DNA of 64,000 nucleotides from contig NC_083696.1 in the NCBI RefSeq assembly GCF_033118175.1, positions 39,541,001-39,605,000 of the forward strand, given 5' to 3'. This stretch comes from Dama dama (Eukaryota; Chordata; Mammalia; Artiodactyla; Cervidae). The notes under the pieces were generated by a model. It searched no databases and was not told the origin of the DNA. It worked only from the letters and a program-made list of their open reading frames with translations. How positions within the stretch are numbered: the first letter of the stretch is position 1; the number at the start of each line of letters is the position of its first letter. The position numbers and the translations under genes are program-made. Shown here in pieces: positions 23,396 to 33,685 of the stretch.

Positions 23396-23401
23396 AAACA
23401 C
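23330..23401 (+). mobile_element. Truncated Bov-A tail at the same site
   Basis: 'gttcacaaagagtcagacat' to 'gttgagccactgtg' is the last part of a BovA unit, ending in (GC)n(CA)n rather than the AAC-rich tail of its neighbour. A further atgagggtat follows at 23402-23411. Confidence 0.85.
23364..23396. repeat. Alternating purine-pyrimidine (GC)n(CA)n tract
   Basis: Starts gtgcgcgcgcgc and continues as CA units without interruption, about 33 bases of strict alternation. Confidence 0.95.
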
Positions 23402-23411
23402 ATGAGGGTAT

Positions 23412-23821
23412 AAAGAACCAGACTCTTTGCCTCAAGGCAGTATATCTCTACAGGTCATCCCAGCTCCGGAAGTCCTCGTGTAATTAACCGGCTGAATCCT
23501 TCATGAGGATGTCCTCACGGTTTAATTCCTTTCTCTGCCCAATTCTCTGTGCTTTACTCTCCACAGCTATTGATCTCATGGTTACTTTAATACCAACTTT
23601 CTGAATACGAATATTCACCTTAGAATCTATTTCCTGTGGAACTGATGCAAGACAAACATGTTAGAAGTAGATGGAATAAAAGCTGAGCAAGCCAGCACTC
23701 GATATTCACCGTAATTTTTATTAAGAGTATGAAATGGTATAATATGTATGAAAAAAAAATCTTAAGATCTCACATAGTGTCTGGTCCAGGGTGAGCTAAT
23801 CTATATTTTCTTATTAATAAT
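23412..23821. other. No gene seen
   Basis: Single-copy AT-rich DNA. Confidence 0.45.
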
Positions 23822-23842
23822 AGATATAGCTAACATTTATTG
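23822..23842 (+). mobile_element. MIR SINE, 5' end
   Basis: 'tagctaacatttattg' is the start of MIR; the rest follows the inserted Bov-A. Confidence 0.75.
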
Positions 23843-23977
23843 CCTGGAGGAGGACATAGCAACCCACTCCAGTATTCTTGCCTGGAGAATCCCTAAGGAC
23901 AGAGGAGCCTGGCAGACTACAGTCCCTGGGGTTGCAAAGAGTCAGACACAACTGAGTGACTAAGCATAGCACACAGC
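23843..23977 (+). mobile_element. Bov-A SINE inserted in MIR, 10-bp TSD
   Basis: 'cctggaggaggacatagcaa', 'ccactccagtattcttgcct' and 'acaactgagtgactaagca'; no tRNA head. acatttattg is duplicated at 23833-23842 and 23978-23987. Confidence 0.95.
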
Positions 23978-23987
23978 ACATTTATTG

Positions 23988-24245
23988 AGCACTGACTATA
24001 TTTTTCAGGTATGATTCTAAGTTATTTGCAACTCATTTCATTCTCATCATAAGCTTAAGAAGTACATACTATTATCCATTTTATAAATGAAGTAAATAAG
24101 GCACAAATAGGTTTATTTCAATGTTAAATAGATTGTAAGTGGCAGAGTTAGTATTTGAACACAATTGTCTAATTTTAACCTACATAAATTTTAGCCTACA
24201 GAGTCTGTAGTCTTAACCACCTTTCTGTAGTCTCTGCTTTGACAT
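23988..24245 (+). mobile_element. MIR SINE, main part
   Basis: 'agcactgactatatttttca', 'tattatccattttataaatg', 'ttgtaagtggcagagttagt' and 'gagtctgtagtcttaaccac': one of the best preserved MIRs here, nearly end to end. Confidence 0.85.
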
Positions 24246-24402
24246 TTTAAAAATGTGCTGGAAGAAGAAAAAGAAACTAAGATTTTTACTATTGTTTAAA
24301 CTGTATCAAGGTAACAAAAAATTGACAGTATATAGGTTTACCAAAGCTGCATGGAAAAAATAGCTATGATAATATATCTTTAGCAAGACTGTAAGTAAAT
24401 AA

Positions 24403-24590
24403 GGGCTTCTCTGCCTGCAATGCAAGAGACATAGGAGATCCAGGTTCAATCCCTGGGTCGGGAAGATCCCCTGAAGAAGGGGATGGCAACCCACTCTAGT
24501 ATGCATGCCTGGAGAATTCCATGGACAAGGGAACCTGGCAGGCTATAGTCCATAGGGTCAGAAAGGGTCAGACACAACTGAACTGACTGG
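24403..24590 (+). mobile_element. Bov-tA SINE with head deletion
   Basis: 'gggcttctctgcctgcaatg' shows that about 25 bases of the head are lost, then a regular BovA body and 'cacaactgaactgactgg'. Confidence 0.95.
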
Positions 24591-24879
24591 TCTCCAAAAA
24601 TATGAGAATAAATACATCTCTTTTAAGCCAGTAAATGTGTGCTAATTGCATCAATGGAAACCAGAAACTAACACAGAGACATAGAAAAGTATGGTATTTG
24701 CAGTATTATGTGGAAGCATCTATTGCAGAAATAAGAGTTAGATCTGCTAGCGATTACAGGATAATAGGTAGAATCTAATGAACTCTGACAATTCTGTCCT
24801 TAGACTTGGAGACTCCCTATCATCATCTATTTCAATACATGGGACAGTTAACTGGTGAGAAATGAAACTCAAAAATACA

Positions 24880-24952
24880 TTAGGTTGGCCAAAAAGTTCA
24901 TTTGGGTTAAGACACTATGGAAAAACTCGAATGAAGTTTTTGGCCAAGTCAA
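24880..24952. mobile_element. Mariner-type MITE, near-palindrome
   Basis: 'taggttggccaaaaagttca' on the left is mirrored by 'aatgaagtttttggccaa' on the right with a spacer of about 11 bases. This is the short hairpin derivative of a ruminant mariner. No transposase. Confidence 0.85.
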
Positions 24953-24974
24953 TCATAAATATGTACTTTTTCAT

Positions 24975-25106
24975 CTGGAGAAAGAAATGGCAGCCCACTC
25001 CAATATTCTTGCCTGGAAAATCCCATGGACAGAGGAGTCTGGTGGGCTAGAGTCTGTTGGATCTGAAGATCCAGAGTCAGAAACGACTTAGCAACTAAAC
25101 AACAAT
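24975..25106 (+). mobile_element. Bov-A SINE
   Basis: 'ggagaaagaaatggcagccc' to 'gacttagcaactaaacaaca'; a single BovA unit lacking the tRNA head. Confidence 0.9.
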
Positions 25107-26458
25107 TTTGTCATCAGGATTAATAGGCAAAGTTTCTCATCTCCAAAAATTTAATTTCTGGGAGTTATAAGTTGCACATAGGCCAGGGAGACCAGTAAAT
25201 AATATTGGATAAGATTCATACTTAATTTTCCGAGAAGCTTTCTCTGTATTCCACTTGATAAGTAGTCTTACACATAGTCAAAACATGACCCAGAGTTGAC
25301 ACCCACATAAACCCAAATATGAGGCAGACAAGACCAGCTCCCATTCACTAATCATCTGTCAGAGGGTAGGAGAAAAAGAAGGAGGTCCCTCATCTAAAGG
25401 CCATTAAAATTTAATTTTGAAAACAGAAAATGTCTTCCAAATTTAGAGAGCCTTACTCTATCTCTGCATTCTTAGCCCCTGAGCCAGGCTCCTTAAGTCC
25501 TTTCTGAAACAAAGTGGATATACTGTAATAAATATAATAGATAGTTCCTTTTATCTTCACTGTCTAGCTATAAACCAGGCTGGCCACAACCATGGTGTGA
25601 GTCAGAAGTAGAAGTGGTCAATTTCTGAGTAATCTTAAATAAGCATCTCAAAGAAACTGCAAATATGGTGATCTAGAACGAGTGCTTCTCAAACTATCAG
25701 TGGTGAGATAACAATTTTATTTAAAATCTCCAATCCATCAAAGTTCAATAACTTTATAAATTCAATCAAAATGAATTACTAGAAAAGTGAAATGGTAAGA
25801 AAGACATATGAAATGTAGGACTAATTTCTTTTACTGATTAGATACAACAATCATAAAATTACTCTTTCAAAAGGCTATTCTAGTTTTTGAAAAATGAATC
25901 TTAATTTCTTTGCTTATTCTGTCGCCAACTGGTAACAAACAGTTCAAGAATGGACATCAGTCCACAAGACAGACTGAAAAGCTTTGGTCTGTACCAGCAG
26001 TCTCTAGGTTAAAATTTTAAGTAAATTTACTGCTAGATTCAGTATGCAAGATGCAATTCTCTAACGTCAGTTACAATTCTAGGTAACTTTAGCCAAGAGT
26101 GTCTTTCATTAACTCCTTGTGCTAGCTTTGAGCATTCCCCACAGTTTTCTTTGAATAACTGAAACATTTCTATACCCATTAAATGAGGATGTTTGCTATT
26201 TCTACAATTTTTAAATTACCTTGGCTTCATTCTTAAGTTCAGAGCATCTTGAACTCCTTGGGATATTGGAATTGTGGAAGGTTGAACTAACAATGATCGA
26301 AACAATTCAGAATTATAAGCCAATTGAATGATTCTGTGAAAAACAAATAGAACTGAATTTCTCAAAGACAATTTCTCAAAGACCTGCACACCAAAAAATT
26401 CCGTTCTCCAATTGTTTCACAAAATACAAGATAAAGAAAATCTACCTTATGCTTTTTT
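25107..26458. other. Single-copy island, no gene recognised
   Basis: About 1.35 kb without a recognisable young repeat. 25676-26000 may hold a scrap of an old DNA transposon ('gtgcttctcaaactatcag'). No coding frame above 60 codons. Confidence 0.45.
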
Positions 26459-26474
26459 AAAAGAAATATTACAG

Positions 26475-26670
26475 GGACTTCTCCAGTAGTCCAGTGTTTA
26501 AGACTTCATCTCTAAGTACAGAGGTTGTGGGTGCAATTTACAGGAAGGGAGCTAAGATCCAACAAGCTTCGAGGCCAAAAAAAAAAAAACAATACATAAA
26601 ATGGAATCAATATTGTAACAAATTCAAAAAAGACTTTTTAAATGGTCCCCATTAAACAAAAAACCTTTTA
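26475..26670 (+). mobile_element. CHR-type SINE with 16-17 bp TSD
   Basis: 'ggacttctccagtagtccag', 'ggagctaagatccaacaagc', an A-run, then the 'attgtaacaaattcaaaaaa' tail block. Flanked by aaaagaaatattacag (26459-26474) and aaaagataatattacag (26671-26687), equal except for one inserted t. Confidence 0.85.
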
Positions 26671-26696
26671 AAAAGATAATATTACAGGGGCAGCAC

Positions 26697-26766
26697 CACA
26701 TCCCACTGATTCAGCGTCTTTGTTAGTGAAACCTAAGAATTCACATTTTAAATTAAGCAACCTAAG
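26697..26766. mobile_element. MER5-like hAT fragment
   Basis: 'cccactgattcagcgtcttt' and 'cctaagaattcacattt' resemble the middle of MER5-type elements. Short. Confidence 0.4.
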
Positions 26767-26768
26767 TT

Positions 26769-27296
26769 TTTGGAAGAAAAGCTATGACCAATATAGACAG
26801 CATATTAAAAAGCAGAGACATTACTTTGCCAACTAAGGTCTGTATAGTCAAAGCTATGGTTTTCCAAAGCTAGTTATATATGGATGTGAGAGTTGGACCA
26901 TAAAGAAGGCTGAACACCAAAGGACTGGTGCTTTTCAATTGTGGTGTTCGAGAAGACTCTTGAGAATCCCTTGGACTGCAAGGAGATCAAACCAATCAAT
27001 CCTAAAGGAAATCAATCCTGAATATTCATTGGAAGGACTGATGTTGAAACTGAAGCTCTAATAATTTGGCCACCTGATGAGAACAGCCAGCTCATTAGAA
27101 AAGACTCTGATGTTGGAAAAGACTGAAGGCAGAAGGAGAAGGGGATGACAGAGGACAAGATGGTTGGATGGCATCACCGACTCGATGGACATGAGTTTGA
27201 GCAAGCTCCAGGAGATGGTGAAGGACAGGGAAGCCTGGCGTGCCGCAGTCCATGGGGTCACAAAGAGTCAGACACAACTGAGCAACCGAACAACAA
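26769..27296 (+). mobile_element. BovB LINE 3' part
   Basis: 'ggaagaaaagctatgaccaa', 'tggttggatggcatcaccga' and 'gagcaaccgaacaacaatga': 5'-truncated, keeps CpGs at 'gcgtgccgc'. Frames broken. Confidence 0.95.
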
Positions 27297-27871
27297 TGAT
27301 CTAATTTTTAGATGCACAAAGTGTTAAGAAATGGTGTAATCATTTTTAAAAAGCACATTTATAGCACAAAATTGTTCTCTAATAAAATACAATTAAATTC
27401 ACTTTATTTCATTCTCACAACTTTTTTAGATCTTCATAAATATATCATATGAGTGTTAGATCAGATGGTTTTATATTTCATCTTCTTTCAATTAAAGTAG
27501 CTAGAAATATTTTGAAAGTAAACTTTTTTTTTCATTTTTTGTAGTCTTTATTTCAGAAATTGCTTAGCAGGAAAAAAGTTAGATACATACAAATCAAGAG
27601 AAGAGGTGTAAAGACTGACTTTAAAGAAAATGATACTCGTGCTGGAATAGCTGCAAATCATTTGGGATTCATTTATTTCTGACTTAGTGAGGGAACAGAT
27701 CAAATAAATCTAGAAACTGAGTGATTAGCACATAGCATCCAGAGTAACTAGTTCTGGAAATTTGATTGATGGGAGCTTTAAGTCACAGTATAATTTCCCC
27801 CTCCCTTTCTGAGATCCCATTATTGAAAAGGGTATGTCTTTATACACACATCCCAAATTCTCAAGTTACTT
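27297..27871. other. No gene seen
   Basis: AT-rich single-copy DNA. Confidence 0.45.
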
Positions 27872-27882
27872 AACTTTATTGG

Positions 27883-28100
27883 TACTTCTCTGATGGCTAA
27901 GTGGGTAAAGAATCCACTTGCAGAGCAGGAGACATAGGAGATTAGGGTTTGATCCCTGAGTCAAGAAGATCCCCTGGAGAAGGAAATGGCAACCCACTCC
28001 AGTATTCTTGCCTGAAAAATCCCATGGACTGTGGAGCCTGGTGGGCTACAGTCCAAAGGGTTGCAAAGAGTCAGACACGACTGAGCACGAGCATGGACAG
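27883..28100 (+). mobile_element. Bov-tA SINE with 11-bp TSD
   Basis: 'acttctctgatggctaagtg' head, regular BovA body, 'cacgactgagcacgagca' end. aactttattgg is duplicated exactly at 27872-27882 and 28101-28111. Confidence 0.95.
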
Positions 28101-28164
28101 AACTTTATTGGGAAATACGGAGGTGTTCTTGTTTTCATTTCACTCGTTCCTTGCTTCAAAACAA

Positions 28165-28455
28165 TCCACTTACACAAGGTATCTAGAATGGTCAAATTCA
28201 TCGAGTCAGAAAGCACACTGGTAGATGTCAGGTGCCAGGGTGTGGGGAAGTGGTAAGGGGGAATGGGGAGGTAGACTTTAATGGAGACAAAGTTTCAGTT
28301 TAGGAAGGTAAAAAATTCGGGAGGTGGATGATGGTGAGAGTTGTACAACAAGGTGAATGCACTTAGTGCCAGTCAATGTACAGTTAAATATGGTTTAAAT
28401 AGTGTTTTATGTTATGTGACTTTTACCACAATAAAAAATTAAAATAAAAAATAGT
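28165..28455 (+). mobile_element. Old L1 (L1MA/MB-like) 3' end
   Basis: 'ggtgagagttgtacaacaag', 'gtgaatgcacttagtgcc', 'gtacagttaaatatggttta' and 'cttttaccacaataaaaaat': the classic 3' end of mammalian L1, diverged. Confidence 0.7.
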
Positions 28456-28574
28456 GAATAAACCAGAACATCACACATTTTAAAAATATGATTAGAATTA
28501 TGTCTTTGGGATCAAGATGGCATGATTTTCAAGGAAGAAGCAGAACCAAAGAGAGAATAAATAATCAAATAATT

Positions 28575-28740
28575 GAATGACTATTATATATCAAATATTT
28601 TATAGACATTGTTTCAGTTAATCCTCATAATTCTGCAGTGAGGAAACAGGATCCCCAGTTAATAAGGAAGTGAAAGATCAGTGGGGCTAAGGAACAAATC
28701 CCACAGCATGTAGGTGGTGGAGCCAGAATTCACCCAGCTC
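28575..28740 (+). mobile_element. MIR SINE, left part
   Basis: 'gtttcagttaatcctcataa', 'gtgaggaaacaggatcccca' and 'aggtggtggagccagaattc' are MIR core. It resumes at about 29067 ('tatcttactccaaagtctgt'). Confidence 0.7.
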
Positions 28741-29057
28741 CGCATGTGTGCTAAGGCACTTCAGTCATGTCCGACTCTTTGTGACCCCACTGGACTACAG
28801 CCTGCCAGCTCCTCTGTCCATGGGGATTCTCCAGGCAAGAATACTGGAGTGGGTTGCCATGCACTCTTCCAGGGGATCTTCCCAACCCAGGAATCGAACC
28901 CAGCTCTCCAGCGTTGCAGGTGGATTCTTTACCATCTGAGCCACCCAGGAAACCCAAGAATACTACCCCTTCTCCAGGCGAACTTCCTGACCCAGGAATC
29001 AAACTAGGGTCTCCTGCATTGCAAGCAGATTCTTTATCAGCTGAGCTACCAGGGAAG
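28741..29057 (-). mobile_element. Composite Bov-tA with a second head
   Basis: In reverse: a complete Bov-tA (28741-28957) whose head is followed by a partial BovA scrap and a second tRNA head ('tctcctgcattgcaagcag' to 'ctaccagggaagcc'). cccagctc on both sides (28733-28740, 29059-29066) suggests that the composite inserted once into the MIR. Confidence 0.8.
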
Positions 29058-29090
29058 CCCCAGCTCTATCTTACTCCAAAGTCTGTGTGG

Positions 29091-30317
29091 GTCCATTACA
29101 CAGCAAGGCTTCCTAAGCAAGATTGGCTTTACAAGTGTGCCTTTGCCTCAGCGATCCTTATTCTTACATAGGTTTGGGAGTCTATTTTTCCCTCCCTATG
29201 CTCTATCCAGAATTAGACCACCTAGCTTAGATACCACTGCAAAGGATGTGGTACAAGGGAAATCCACATAGCGAATTTGCACAAGATGTCAGTCAATCAT
29301 CCGTTTTAGGCATCAAAGAGTCCAATAAAGCTATCTGAAATTCAGCTATTTAGCTTCATCCCACAACAGCAATTCCTTATCATCCCACTAACTGAAAAAA
29401 CCCTGGTAAAAAGAAGGCTTTCTAAATCAATGAGATTGGGTCTCTGGATTTTCCCAATAGAATCCTCTCTCTGTTTCATAAGGCCAGACAAATCCTCAGA
29501 TACAGTCCTATCTTAGGGAAGGGAGCACTGTAGTTAGGAAAAAAAAAAGAGGTCAATTAATACTTATTCTTTCATTGAATAAATTCAGGTTTCTGGACAA
29601 GAAATAAATGAGTTCCTTGGGTGTCATATTCATCAATAAGATAGTCCTCAGATACACAAAACCTGAATGACCCTTATAACTTTACTCTGTCTCAGAGCCT
29701 TGCATGGGCAACCTTGCAAAGAAATACCTCTTGTCTAGAAGGGGGGCCAAGCAAGATAAATGGAATCAAACAGCACAATTTGATTTCTTTTAAGTAGAGT
29801 TTGCAATACATCCCTCTTTAAGCCATAGGCATTCCTAAACATAAAATATCTCTTTCTTGTTCCCCACCCCCTGCACAGAACACAAAAATGTACAAAACTG
29901 CATTTAATAAACCACCTTCCAGTTTTTTATAAATAAGGTACAGCTAGTGAGAGTTTCGAAGCAGGATTAAAGAAGTATAATTGGTCAATATAGTTTTATC
30001 CAGACTAACCTTCTGTTGTTTTGGATAGTTGTCATGCAGAGAAATATACATTTTTTCAATCAAATTCCTTGAAAATGTGTGCAAATCTCCCCCCAGTTTC
30101 CTCACTGCCATAAAAAATGTGCAGGAAACAGTACCAGATAATGAACTGTTATATTTCTTATCACCTTACCCCCTTTTCTTGAGCAATTGAACCTAGAAAA
30201 CAGCCATTTATGCTCAAACATTGATGTTTTCCTCAATTAGGAGGTTTTATATTGTTTTTACTTTTCAGTGAGTTTTGGAGGCTTTATCTTTTTGGCAAAG
30301 TAATACACTATACGCAA
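29091..30317. other. Single-copy stretch, no gene recognised
   Basis: About 1.2 kb without a clear repeat signature and without coding frames above 60 codons. Confidence 0.5.
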
Positions 30318-30405
30318 TGTGGTATCCTTGCTTAGATCCCGGAATAGAATAAGAACATGTTGATCAACTGGTGAAATCCAAATAGAATCTGTAGTTTAGT
30401 TAATG
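30318..30405 (+). mobile_element. Ancient L1ME-like fragment
   Basis: 'tgtggtatccttgcttagat', 'cccggaatagaataagaaca' and 'ctgtagtttagttaatg' parallel the block seen in the longer copy at 44560-45455. Confidence 0.5.
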
Positions 30406-30411
30406 TATATG

Positions 30412-30621
30412 TATGCTAAGTTGCTTCAGTCATGTCTGACTCCTTGTGACCCCAGGGGCTGTCCCCACCAGGCTCCTCTGTCCATGGGATTCTCCAGACA
30501 AGAATACTGAAGTGGGTTGCCATGCCCTCCTCCAGGGGATCTTCCCGACCCAGACCACATCTCTTCCTTCTAACCTGCATTGGTAGCCTGGTTCTTTACC
30601 ACTAGCACCACCTGGGAAGCC
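30412..30621 (-). mobile_element. Bov-tA SINE (reverse)
   Basis: 'gctaagttgcttcagtcatg', 'tgtccatgggattctccaga', then the head end 'ctagcaccacctgggaagcc'. Inserted at the end of the old L1 fragment. Confidence 0.95.
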
Positions 30622-30679
30622 CACAGTGGTAAAATGCATATCCCAAAAGCCTATTAAGTGTCTTTTTTGTTTGGGGGTA

Positions 30680-30865
30680 TTTTTAAACTTAATTTTATTT
30701 TTTATTGGAGCATAATTGCTTTATAATATTGTGTTAGTCTCTGCTGTACAATGAGGTGTGAATCAGTTATGTGTATACATACATCCCTTCCAACCTGAAC
30801 CTTCCTCCCACCCAACCACCTCCATCCCACTCATCTATGTCATCCCAGAGCATAGAGTTTTGTGC
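30680..30865 (-). mobile_element. L1 3' UTR (reverse)
   Basis: 'tattggagcataattgcttt', 'ataatattgtgttagtctct' and 'gctgtacaatgaggtgtgaa' are the reversed L1 3' end. Confidence 0.8.
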
Positions 30866-31229
30866 CTACTAGTTTTAAACAATAGTGTTACAAAAACAAA
30901 GAATGACAAGGTCAGTAAATTTGGTTTTCAGTTATATAGTGCATTTTAGGCAAAATGTTCAATGATCTAGTCTGTGAATTTTAATCATAACATAAAAACT
31001 TGTGGTTGTTATCTAACCATGAACATAGGAAAGGCAATTAACTGTCACTTGAGTTTAAGAGGGAAAGCTAAAATCACCTATAAAATCAGCCTTGCTTGTT
31101 TCTCTAACTTAAGAGAGATCTGGTTCTCATAAGCCTTTCATCTGTGTTGTGAGCAGCTAAGGTTCAGACAGGTTTTGTGTAAATTTCACCATAGTGATTC
31201 TCCCTGGAAGCTCATGAAATAAAGTAAAT
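30866..31229. other. No gene seen
   Basis: Single-copy DNA without recognisable features. Confidence 0.45.
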
Positions 31230-31375
31230 GTATTAGTCGTTCAGTCATGTTTGACTCTTTGTGACCCCGTGGATGGTAGCCCACCATGGAATTCTCCAGG
31301 TAAGAATACTGGAATGGGTAGCCATTCCCTTCTCCAGGGGATCTTCCCAACTCAGGTATTGAACTCAGTGCATGC
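31230..31375 (-). mobile_element. Bov-tA SINE (reverse), deleted
   Basis: 'cgttcagtcatgtttgactc', 'ttctccaggtaagaatactg' and 'cttctccaggggatcttccc'; internal and head deletions. Confidence 0.9.
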
Positions 31376-32200
31376 AATATTTAGAAATTCCCTTTTTCTC
31401 TCTCAAAGTCCACACTAACCCTAACTCTTCTCTGTGCCAATAGGCCAGGTATTTTCTTTCTCCACCAAAAGATCTGTAAACACTGAGTCATTTGTATGGA
31501 TAATTTTCCTTACATGTTGTTTTATTTTTTCAACCAGGAAAAAGTAAAACCACAATTTAAACCAGTATCAACAGCCCAAAATTAATGAAAGCTAAAGGAG
31601 AAAAAAAATAGGATATGAGAAAATCTGCGGGGACAAATAACCCCACACAGAGAGGAGGAGAAGGGAAAAGGATATTATGAAGAATTACAAACATAGGTAA
31701 GAACTATTTTTAAAAGAATCTTATGAAACACCTTATAATTCATTTCAATTGCCTCTAATTTTAGATAAGAAGTCAATATGAAACTCATGGCATTTTGGTC
31801 TGAAAGTTGTGTGGGAGTTAAGTCCAATGAATCTGGATGCCTTTTCTTCTTAACACAGGAAATAATTAAAGATATGGACACTCCCACACACACATTTGAT
31901 CATATGACTGCCATCATAATATAAGATCATACCTAAATTAATAAAAACATTTATTCTGGTTCACTGAGTTTTTGGAGAATAGGTGTACATGTAGATATTG
32001 CAGGGACCTGTGGCTTAAGAGAGAAATAGAGAGTAGTAAAAAATGTGTTTTCTCCTACTGGCACTAAGAAAGAAACGTGTCTAATTTGCAACCCACTCCT
32101 CTAACAACATGCTGAGAGAGAATTATACAGCCCTTTCCCATACAAGAGCTTCTCAGAATGAACACATTAGGTTGCATCTCATGGAACTGTTTTTGAACTT
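31376..32200. other. No gene seen
   Basis: Single-copy AT-rich sequence ending at a T-run (about 32202-32219). Confidence 0.45.
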
Positions 32201-32240
32201 CATTTTTTTTTTTTTTTTGAATGACAATTCCATAAGGTTC

Positions 32241-32455
32241 GGGTTTCCCAGGTGGTGCAGTGGTAAAGAACCCTCCTGCCAATGTAGGAGATGCAAGAGA
32301 TGCAGTTTGATCCCTGAGTCTGGAAAATGCCCTGGAGTGAGAAATGGCAGCCCACTCGAATATTCTTACCTGGGAAATCCCATAGACAGAGTAGCCTGGT
32401 GGGCTACAGTCCATGAGGTCGCAAAGAGTCAGACACGATTGAATGACTGAGCACA
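32241..32455 (+). mobile_element. Bov-tA SINE
   Basis: 'gggtttcccaggtggtgcag', 'tgccaatgtaggagatgcaa' and 'acacgattgaatgactgagc' then a CA-rich tail. The 168-codon minus frame at 32064-32570 runs through this SINE and is not a gene. Confidence 0.95.
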
Positions 32456-32570
32456 CACATGCACACACAAGATTCAACCTAATAAACTGGAGTGGAGGAG
32501 GTAAAAGGTGAAACACGGTGTGATTTGGGTAGGGGTCATTCCCTCCTATGGCCACCCCCAGGGGAACCAT

Positions 32571-32844
32571 GTTGCTGCTGCCGCTGCTGCTAAGTCACTT
32601 CAGTTGTGTCCGACTCTGTGCGACCCCATAGACGGCAGCCTACCAGGCTCCTCCGTCCCTGGGATTCTCCAGGCAAGAACACTGGAGTGGGCTGCCGTTT
32701 CCTTCTCCAATGCATGCATGCATGCTAAGTCGCTTCAGTTGTGCCCAACTCTGTGTGATCCCATGGACAGCAGCCCACCAGGCTCTTTTGTCCACAGAAT
32801 TCTCTAGGCAAGAGTACTGGAGTGGGTTGCCATTTCCTTCTCCA
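32571..32844 (-). mobile_element. Bov-A2 dimer (reverse), perfect 12-bp TSD
   Basis: Opens with the reversed AGC tail ('gttgctgctgccgctgctgc'), then 'aagtcacttcagttgtgtcc' and a first unit ending 'ccgtttccttctcc'. 'atgcatgcatgcatgct' leads into a second unit ending 'catttccttctcca'. caggggaaccat is identical at 32559-32570 and 32845-32856. Low divergence and intact boundaries mark a young copy. Confidence 0.97.
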
Positions 32845-32908
32845 CAGGGGAACCATAAGGTACATCAAAACTGTCTGGGTCTGGGTCAAAAGCCCACCAT
32901 TTCCTGAA

Positions 32909-32928
32909 AAAAAAAAAAAAAAAAAAGA
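32909..32928. repeat. Poly-A tract
   Basis: About 20 consecutive A residues, not clearly attached to a SINE or LINE tail. Confidence 0.9.
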
Positions 32929-33319
32929 AATTCAACTAACTGATAGCAAGTTCATTATTACAAGCAGCAACATGATAATATAAGAATTAGGCTAATATTA
33001 CAATAATATAATTGGAGCCAATCCTAAGCAAAATTGTGTAACAGGAAAAGAAAACTGTGATTAGGGCTATCTGGGAGTTGATAGACCTTGGTTGACCCCT
33101 AGGTCCTAAGTCTGCCATAAATGTCTATGCTTTATTTTTCAGTGTATGCTCAGCACCTCATTCAGAGTCTATTAACCCCATCTTTTTAGAGTGATTTAGA
33201 GAAAAGTATATGCTCTTCCCAATCTTTCAACTATTAGTCCTAACTAGTCCTTAGATATATTTTAGGACTGTATTTCTAATAGTCTTTAGTCTTACTAATT
33301 CTAAATGAAATCATAGGAA
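32929..33319. other. No gene seen
   Basis: Single-copy AT-rich sequence; 33065-33125 may contain a MIR scrap ('ggagttgatagaccttggtt'). Confidence 0.4.
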
Positions 33320-33321
33320 TG

Positions 33322-33562
33322 CAGCTGACCCTTGAATAATGTGGGTTTGAACTGCACAGGTCCATGTATATGCAGAGCTTGTTCCGTATTAAGTACTACA
33401 ATACTAGGTTATCTGCAGTTGGTTGAACTAGCAGATGTGAACCATAGACACCAAAGAATCACATATATATGGACAGACAACTATAAATAAATTATAGGTA
33501 GATTTTACACTACAACACAGAGAGTCAGCACCCTAACCATTGCATTATTCAAGAGTCAACTG
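33322..33562. mobile_element. Tigger-type MITE (MER8-like), complete ends
   Basis: Left end cagctgacccttgaataatg, right end 'attattcaagagtcaactg': long terminal inverted repeats. Length 241 bp fits a MER8-type non-autonomous Tigger. The right flank keeps the TA target dinucleotide (33563-33564); the left shows tg. No transposase. Confidence 0.75.
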
Positions 33563-33685
33563 TATTCACCTTGCAGAAAAATCTGCATTTTAATAAATAA
33601 CAATTTCTCCACTCAAAATAGGGAAGCTGAAAGACTGAATTTCAAGCATTGGTGAAGATTGTGAGGATGAAGCTTAGTCCTCTAA

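Noticed and set aside
22300..29060. Regularly spaced similar blocks that could suggest a CRISPR-like or satellite array
   Set aside because: They are independent SINE copies in both orientations at irregular spacing, several with their own TSDs.
32064..32570. Minus-strand frame of 168 codons
   Set aside because: It runs through a Bov-tA SINE and a poly-T tract and has no domain signature.
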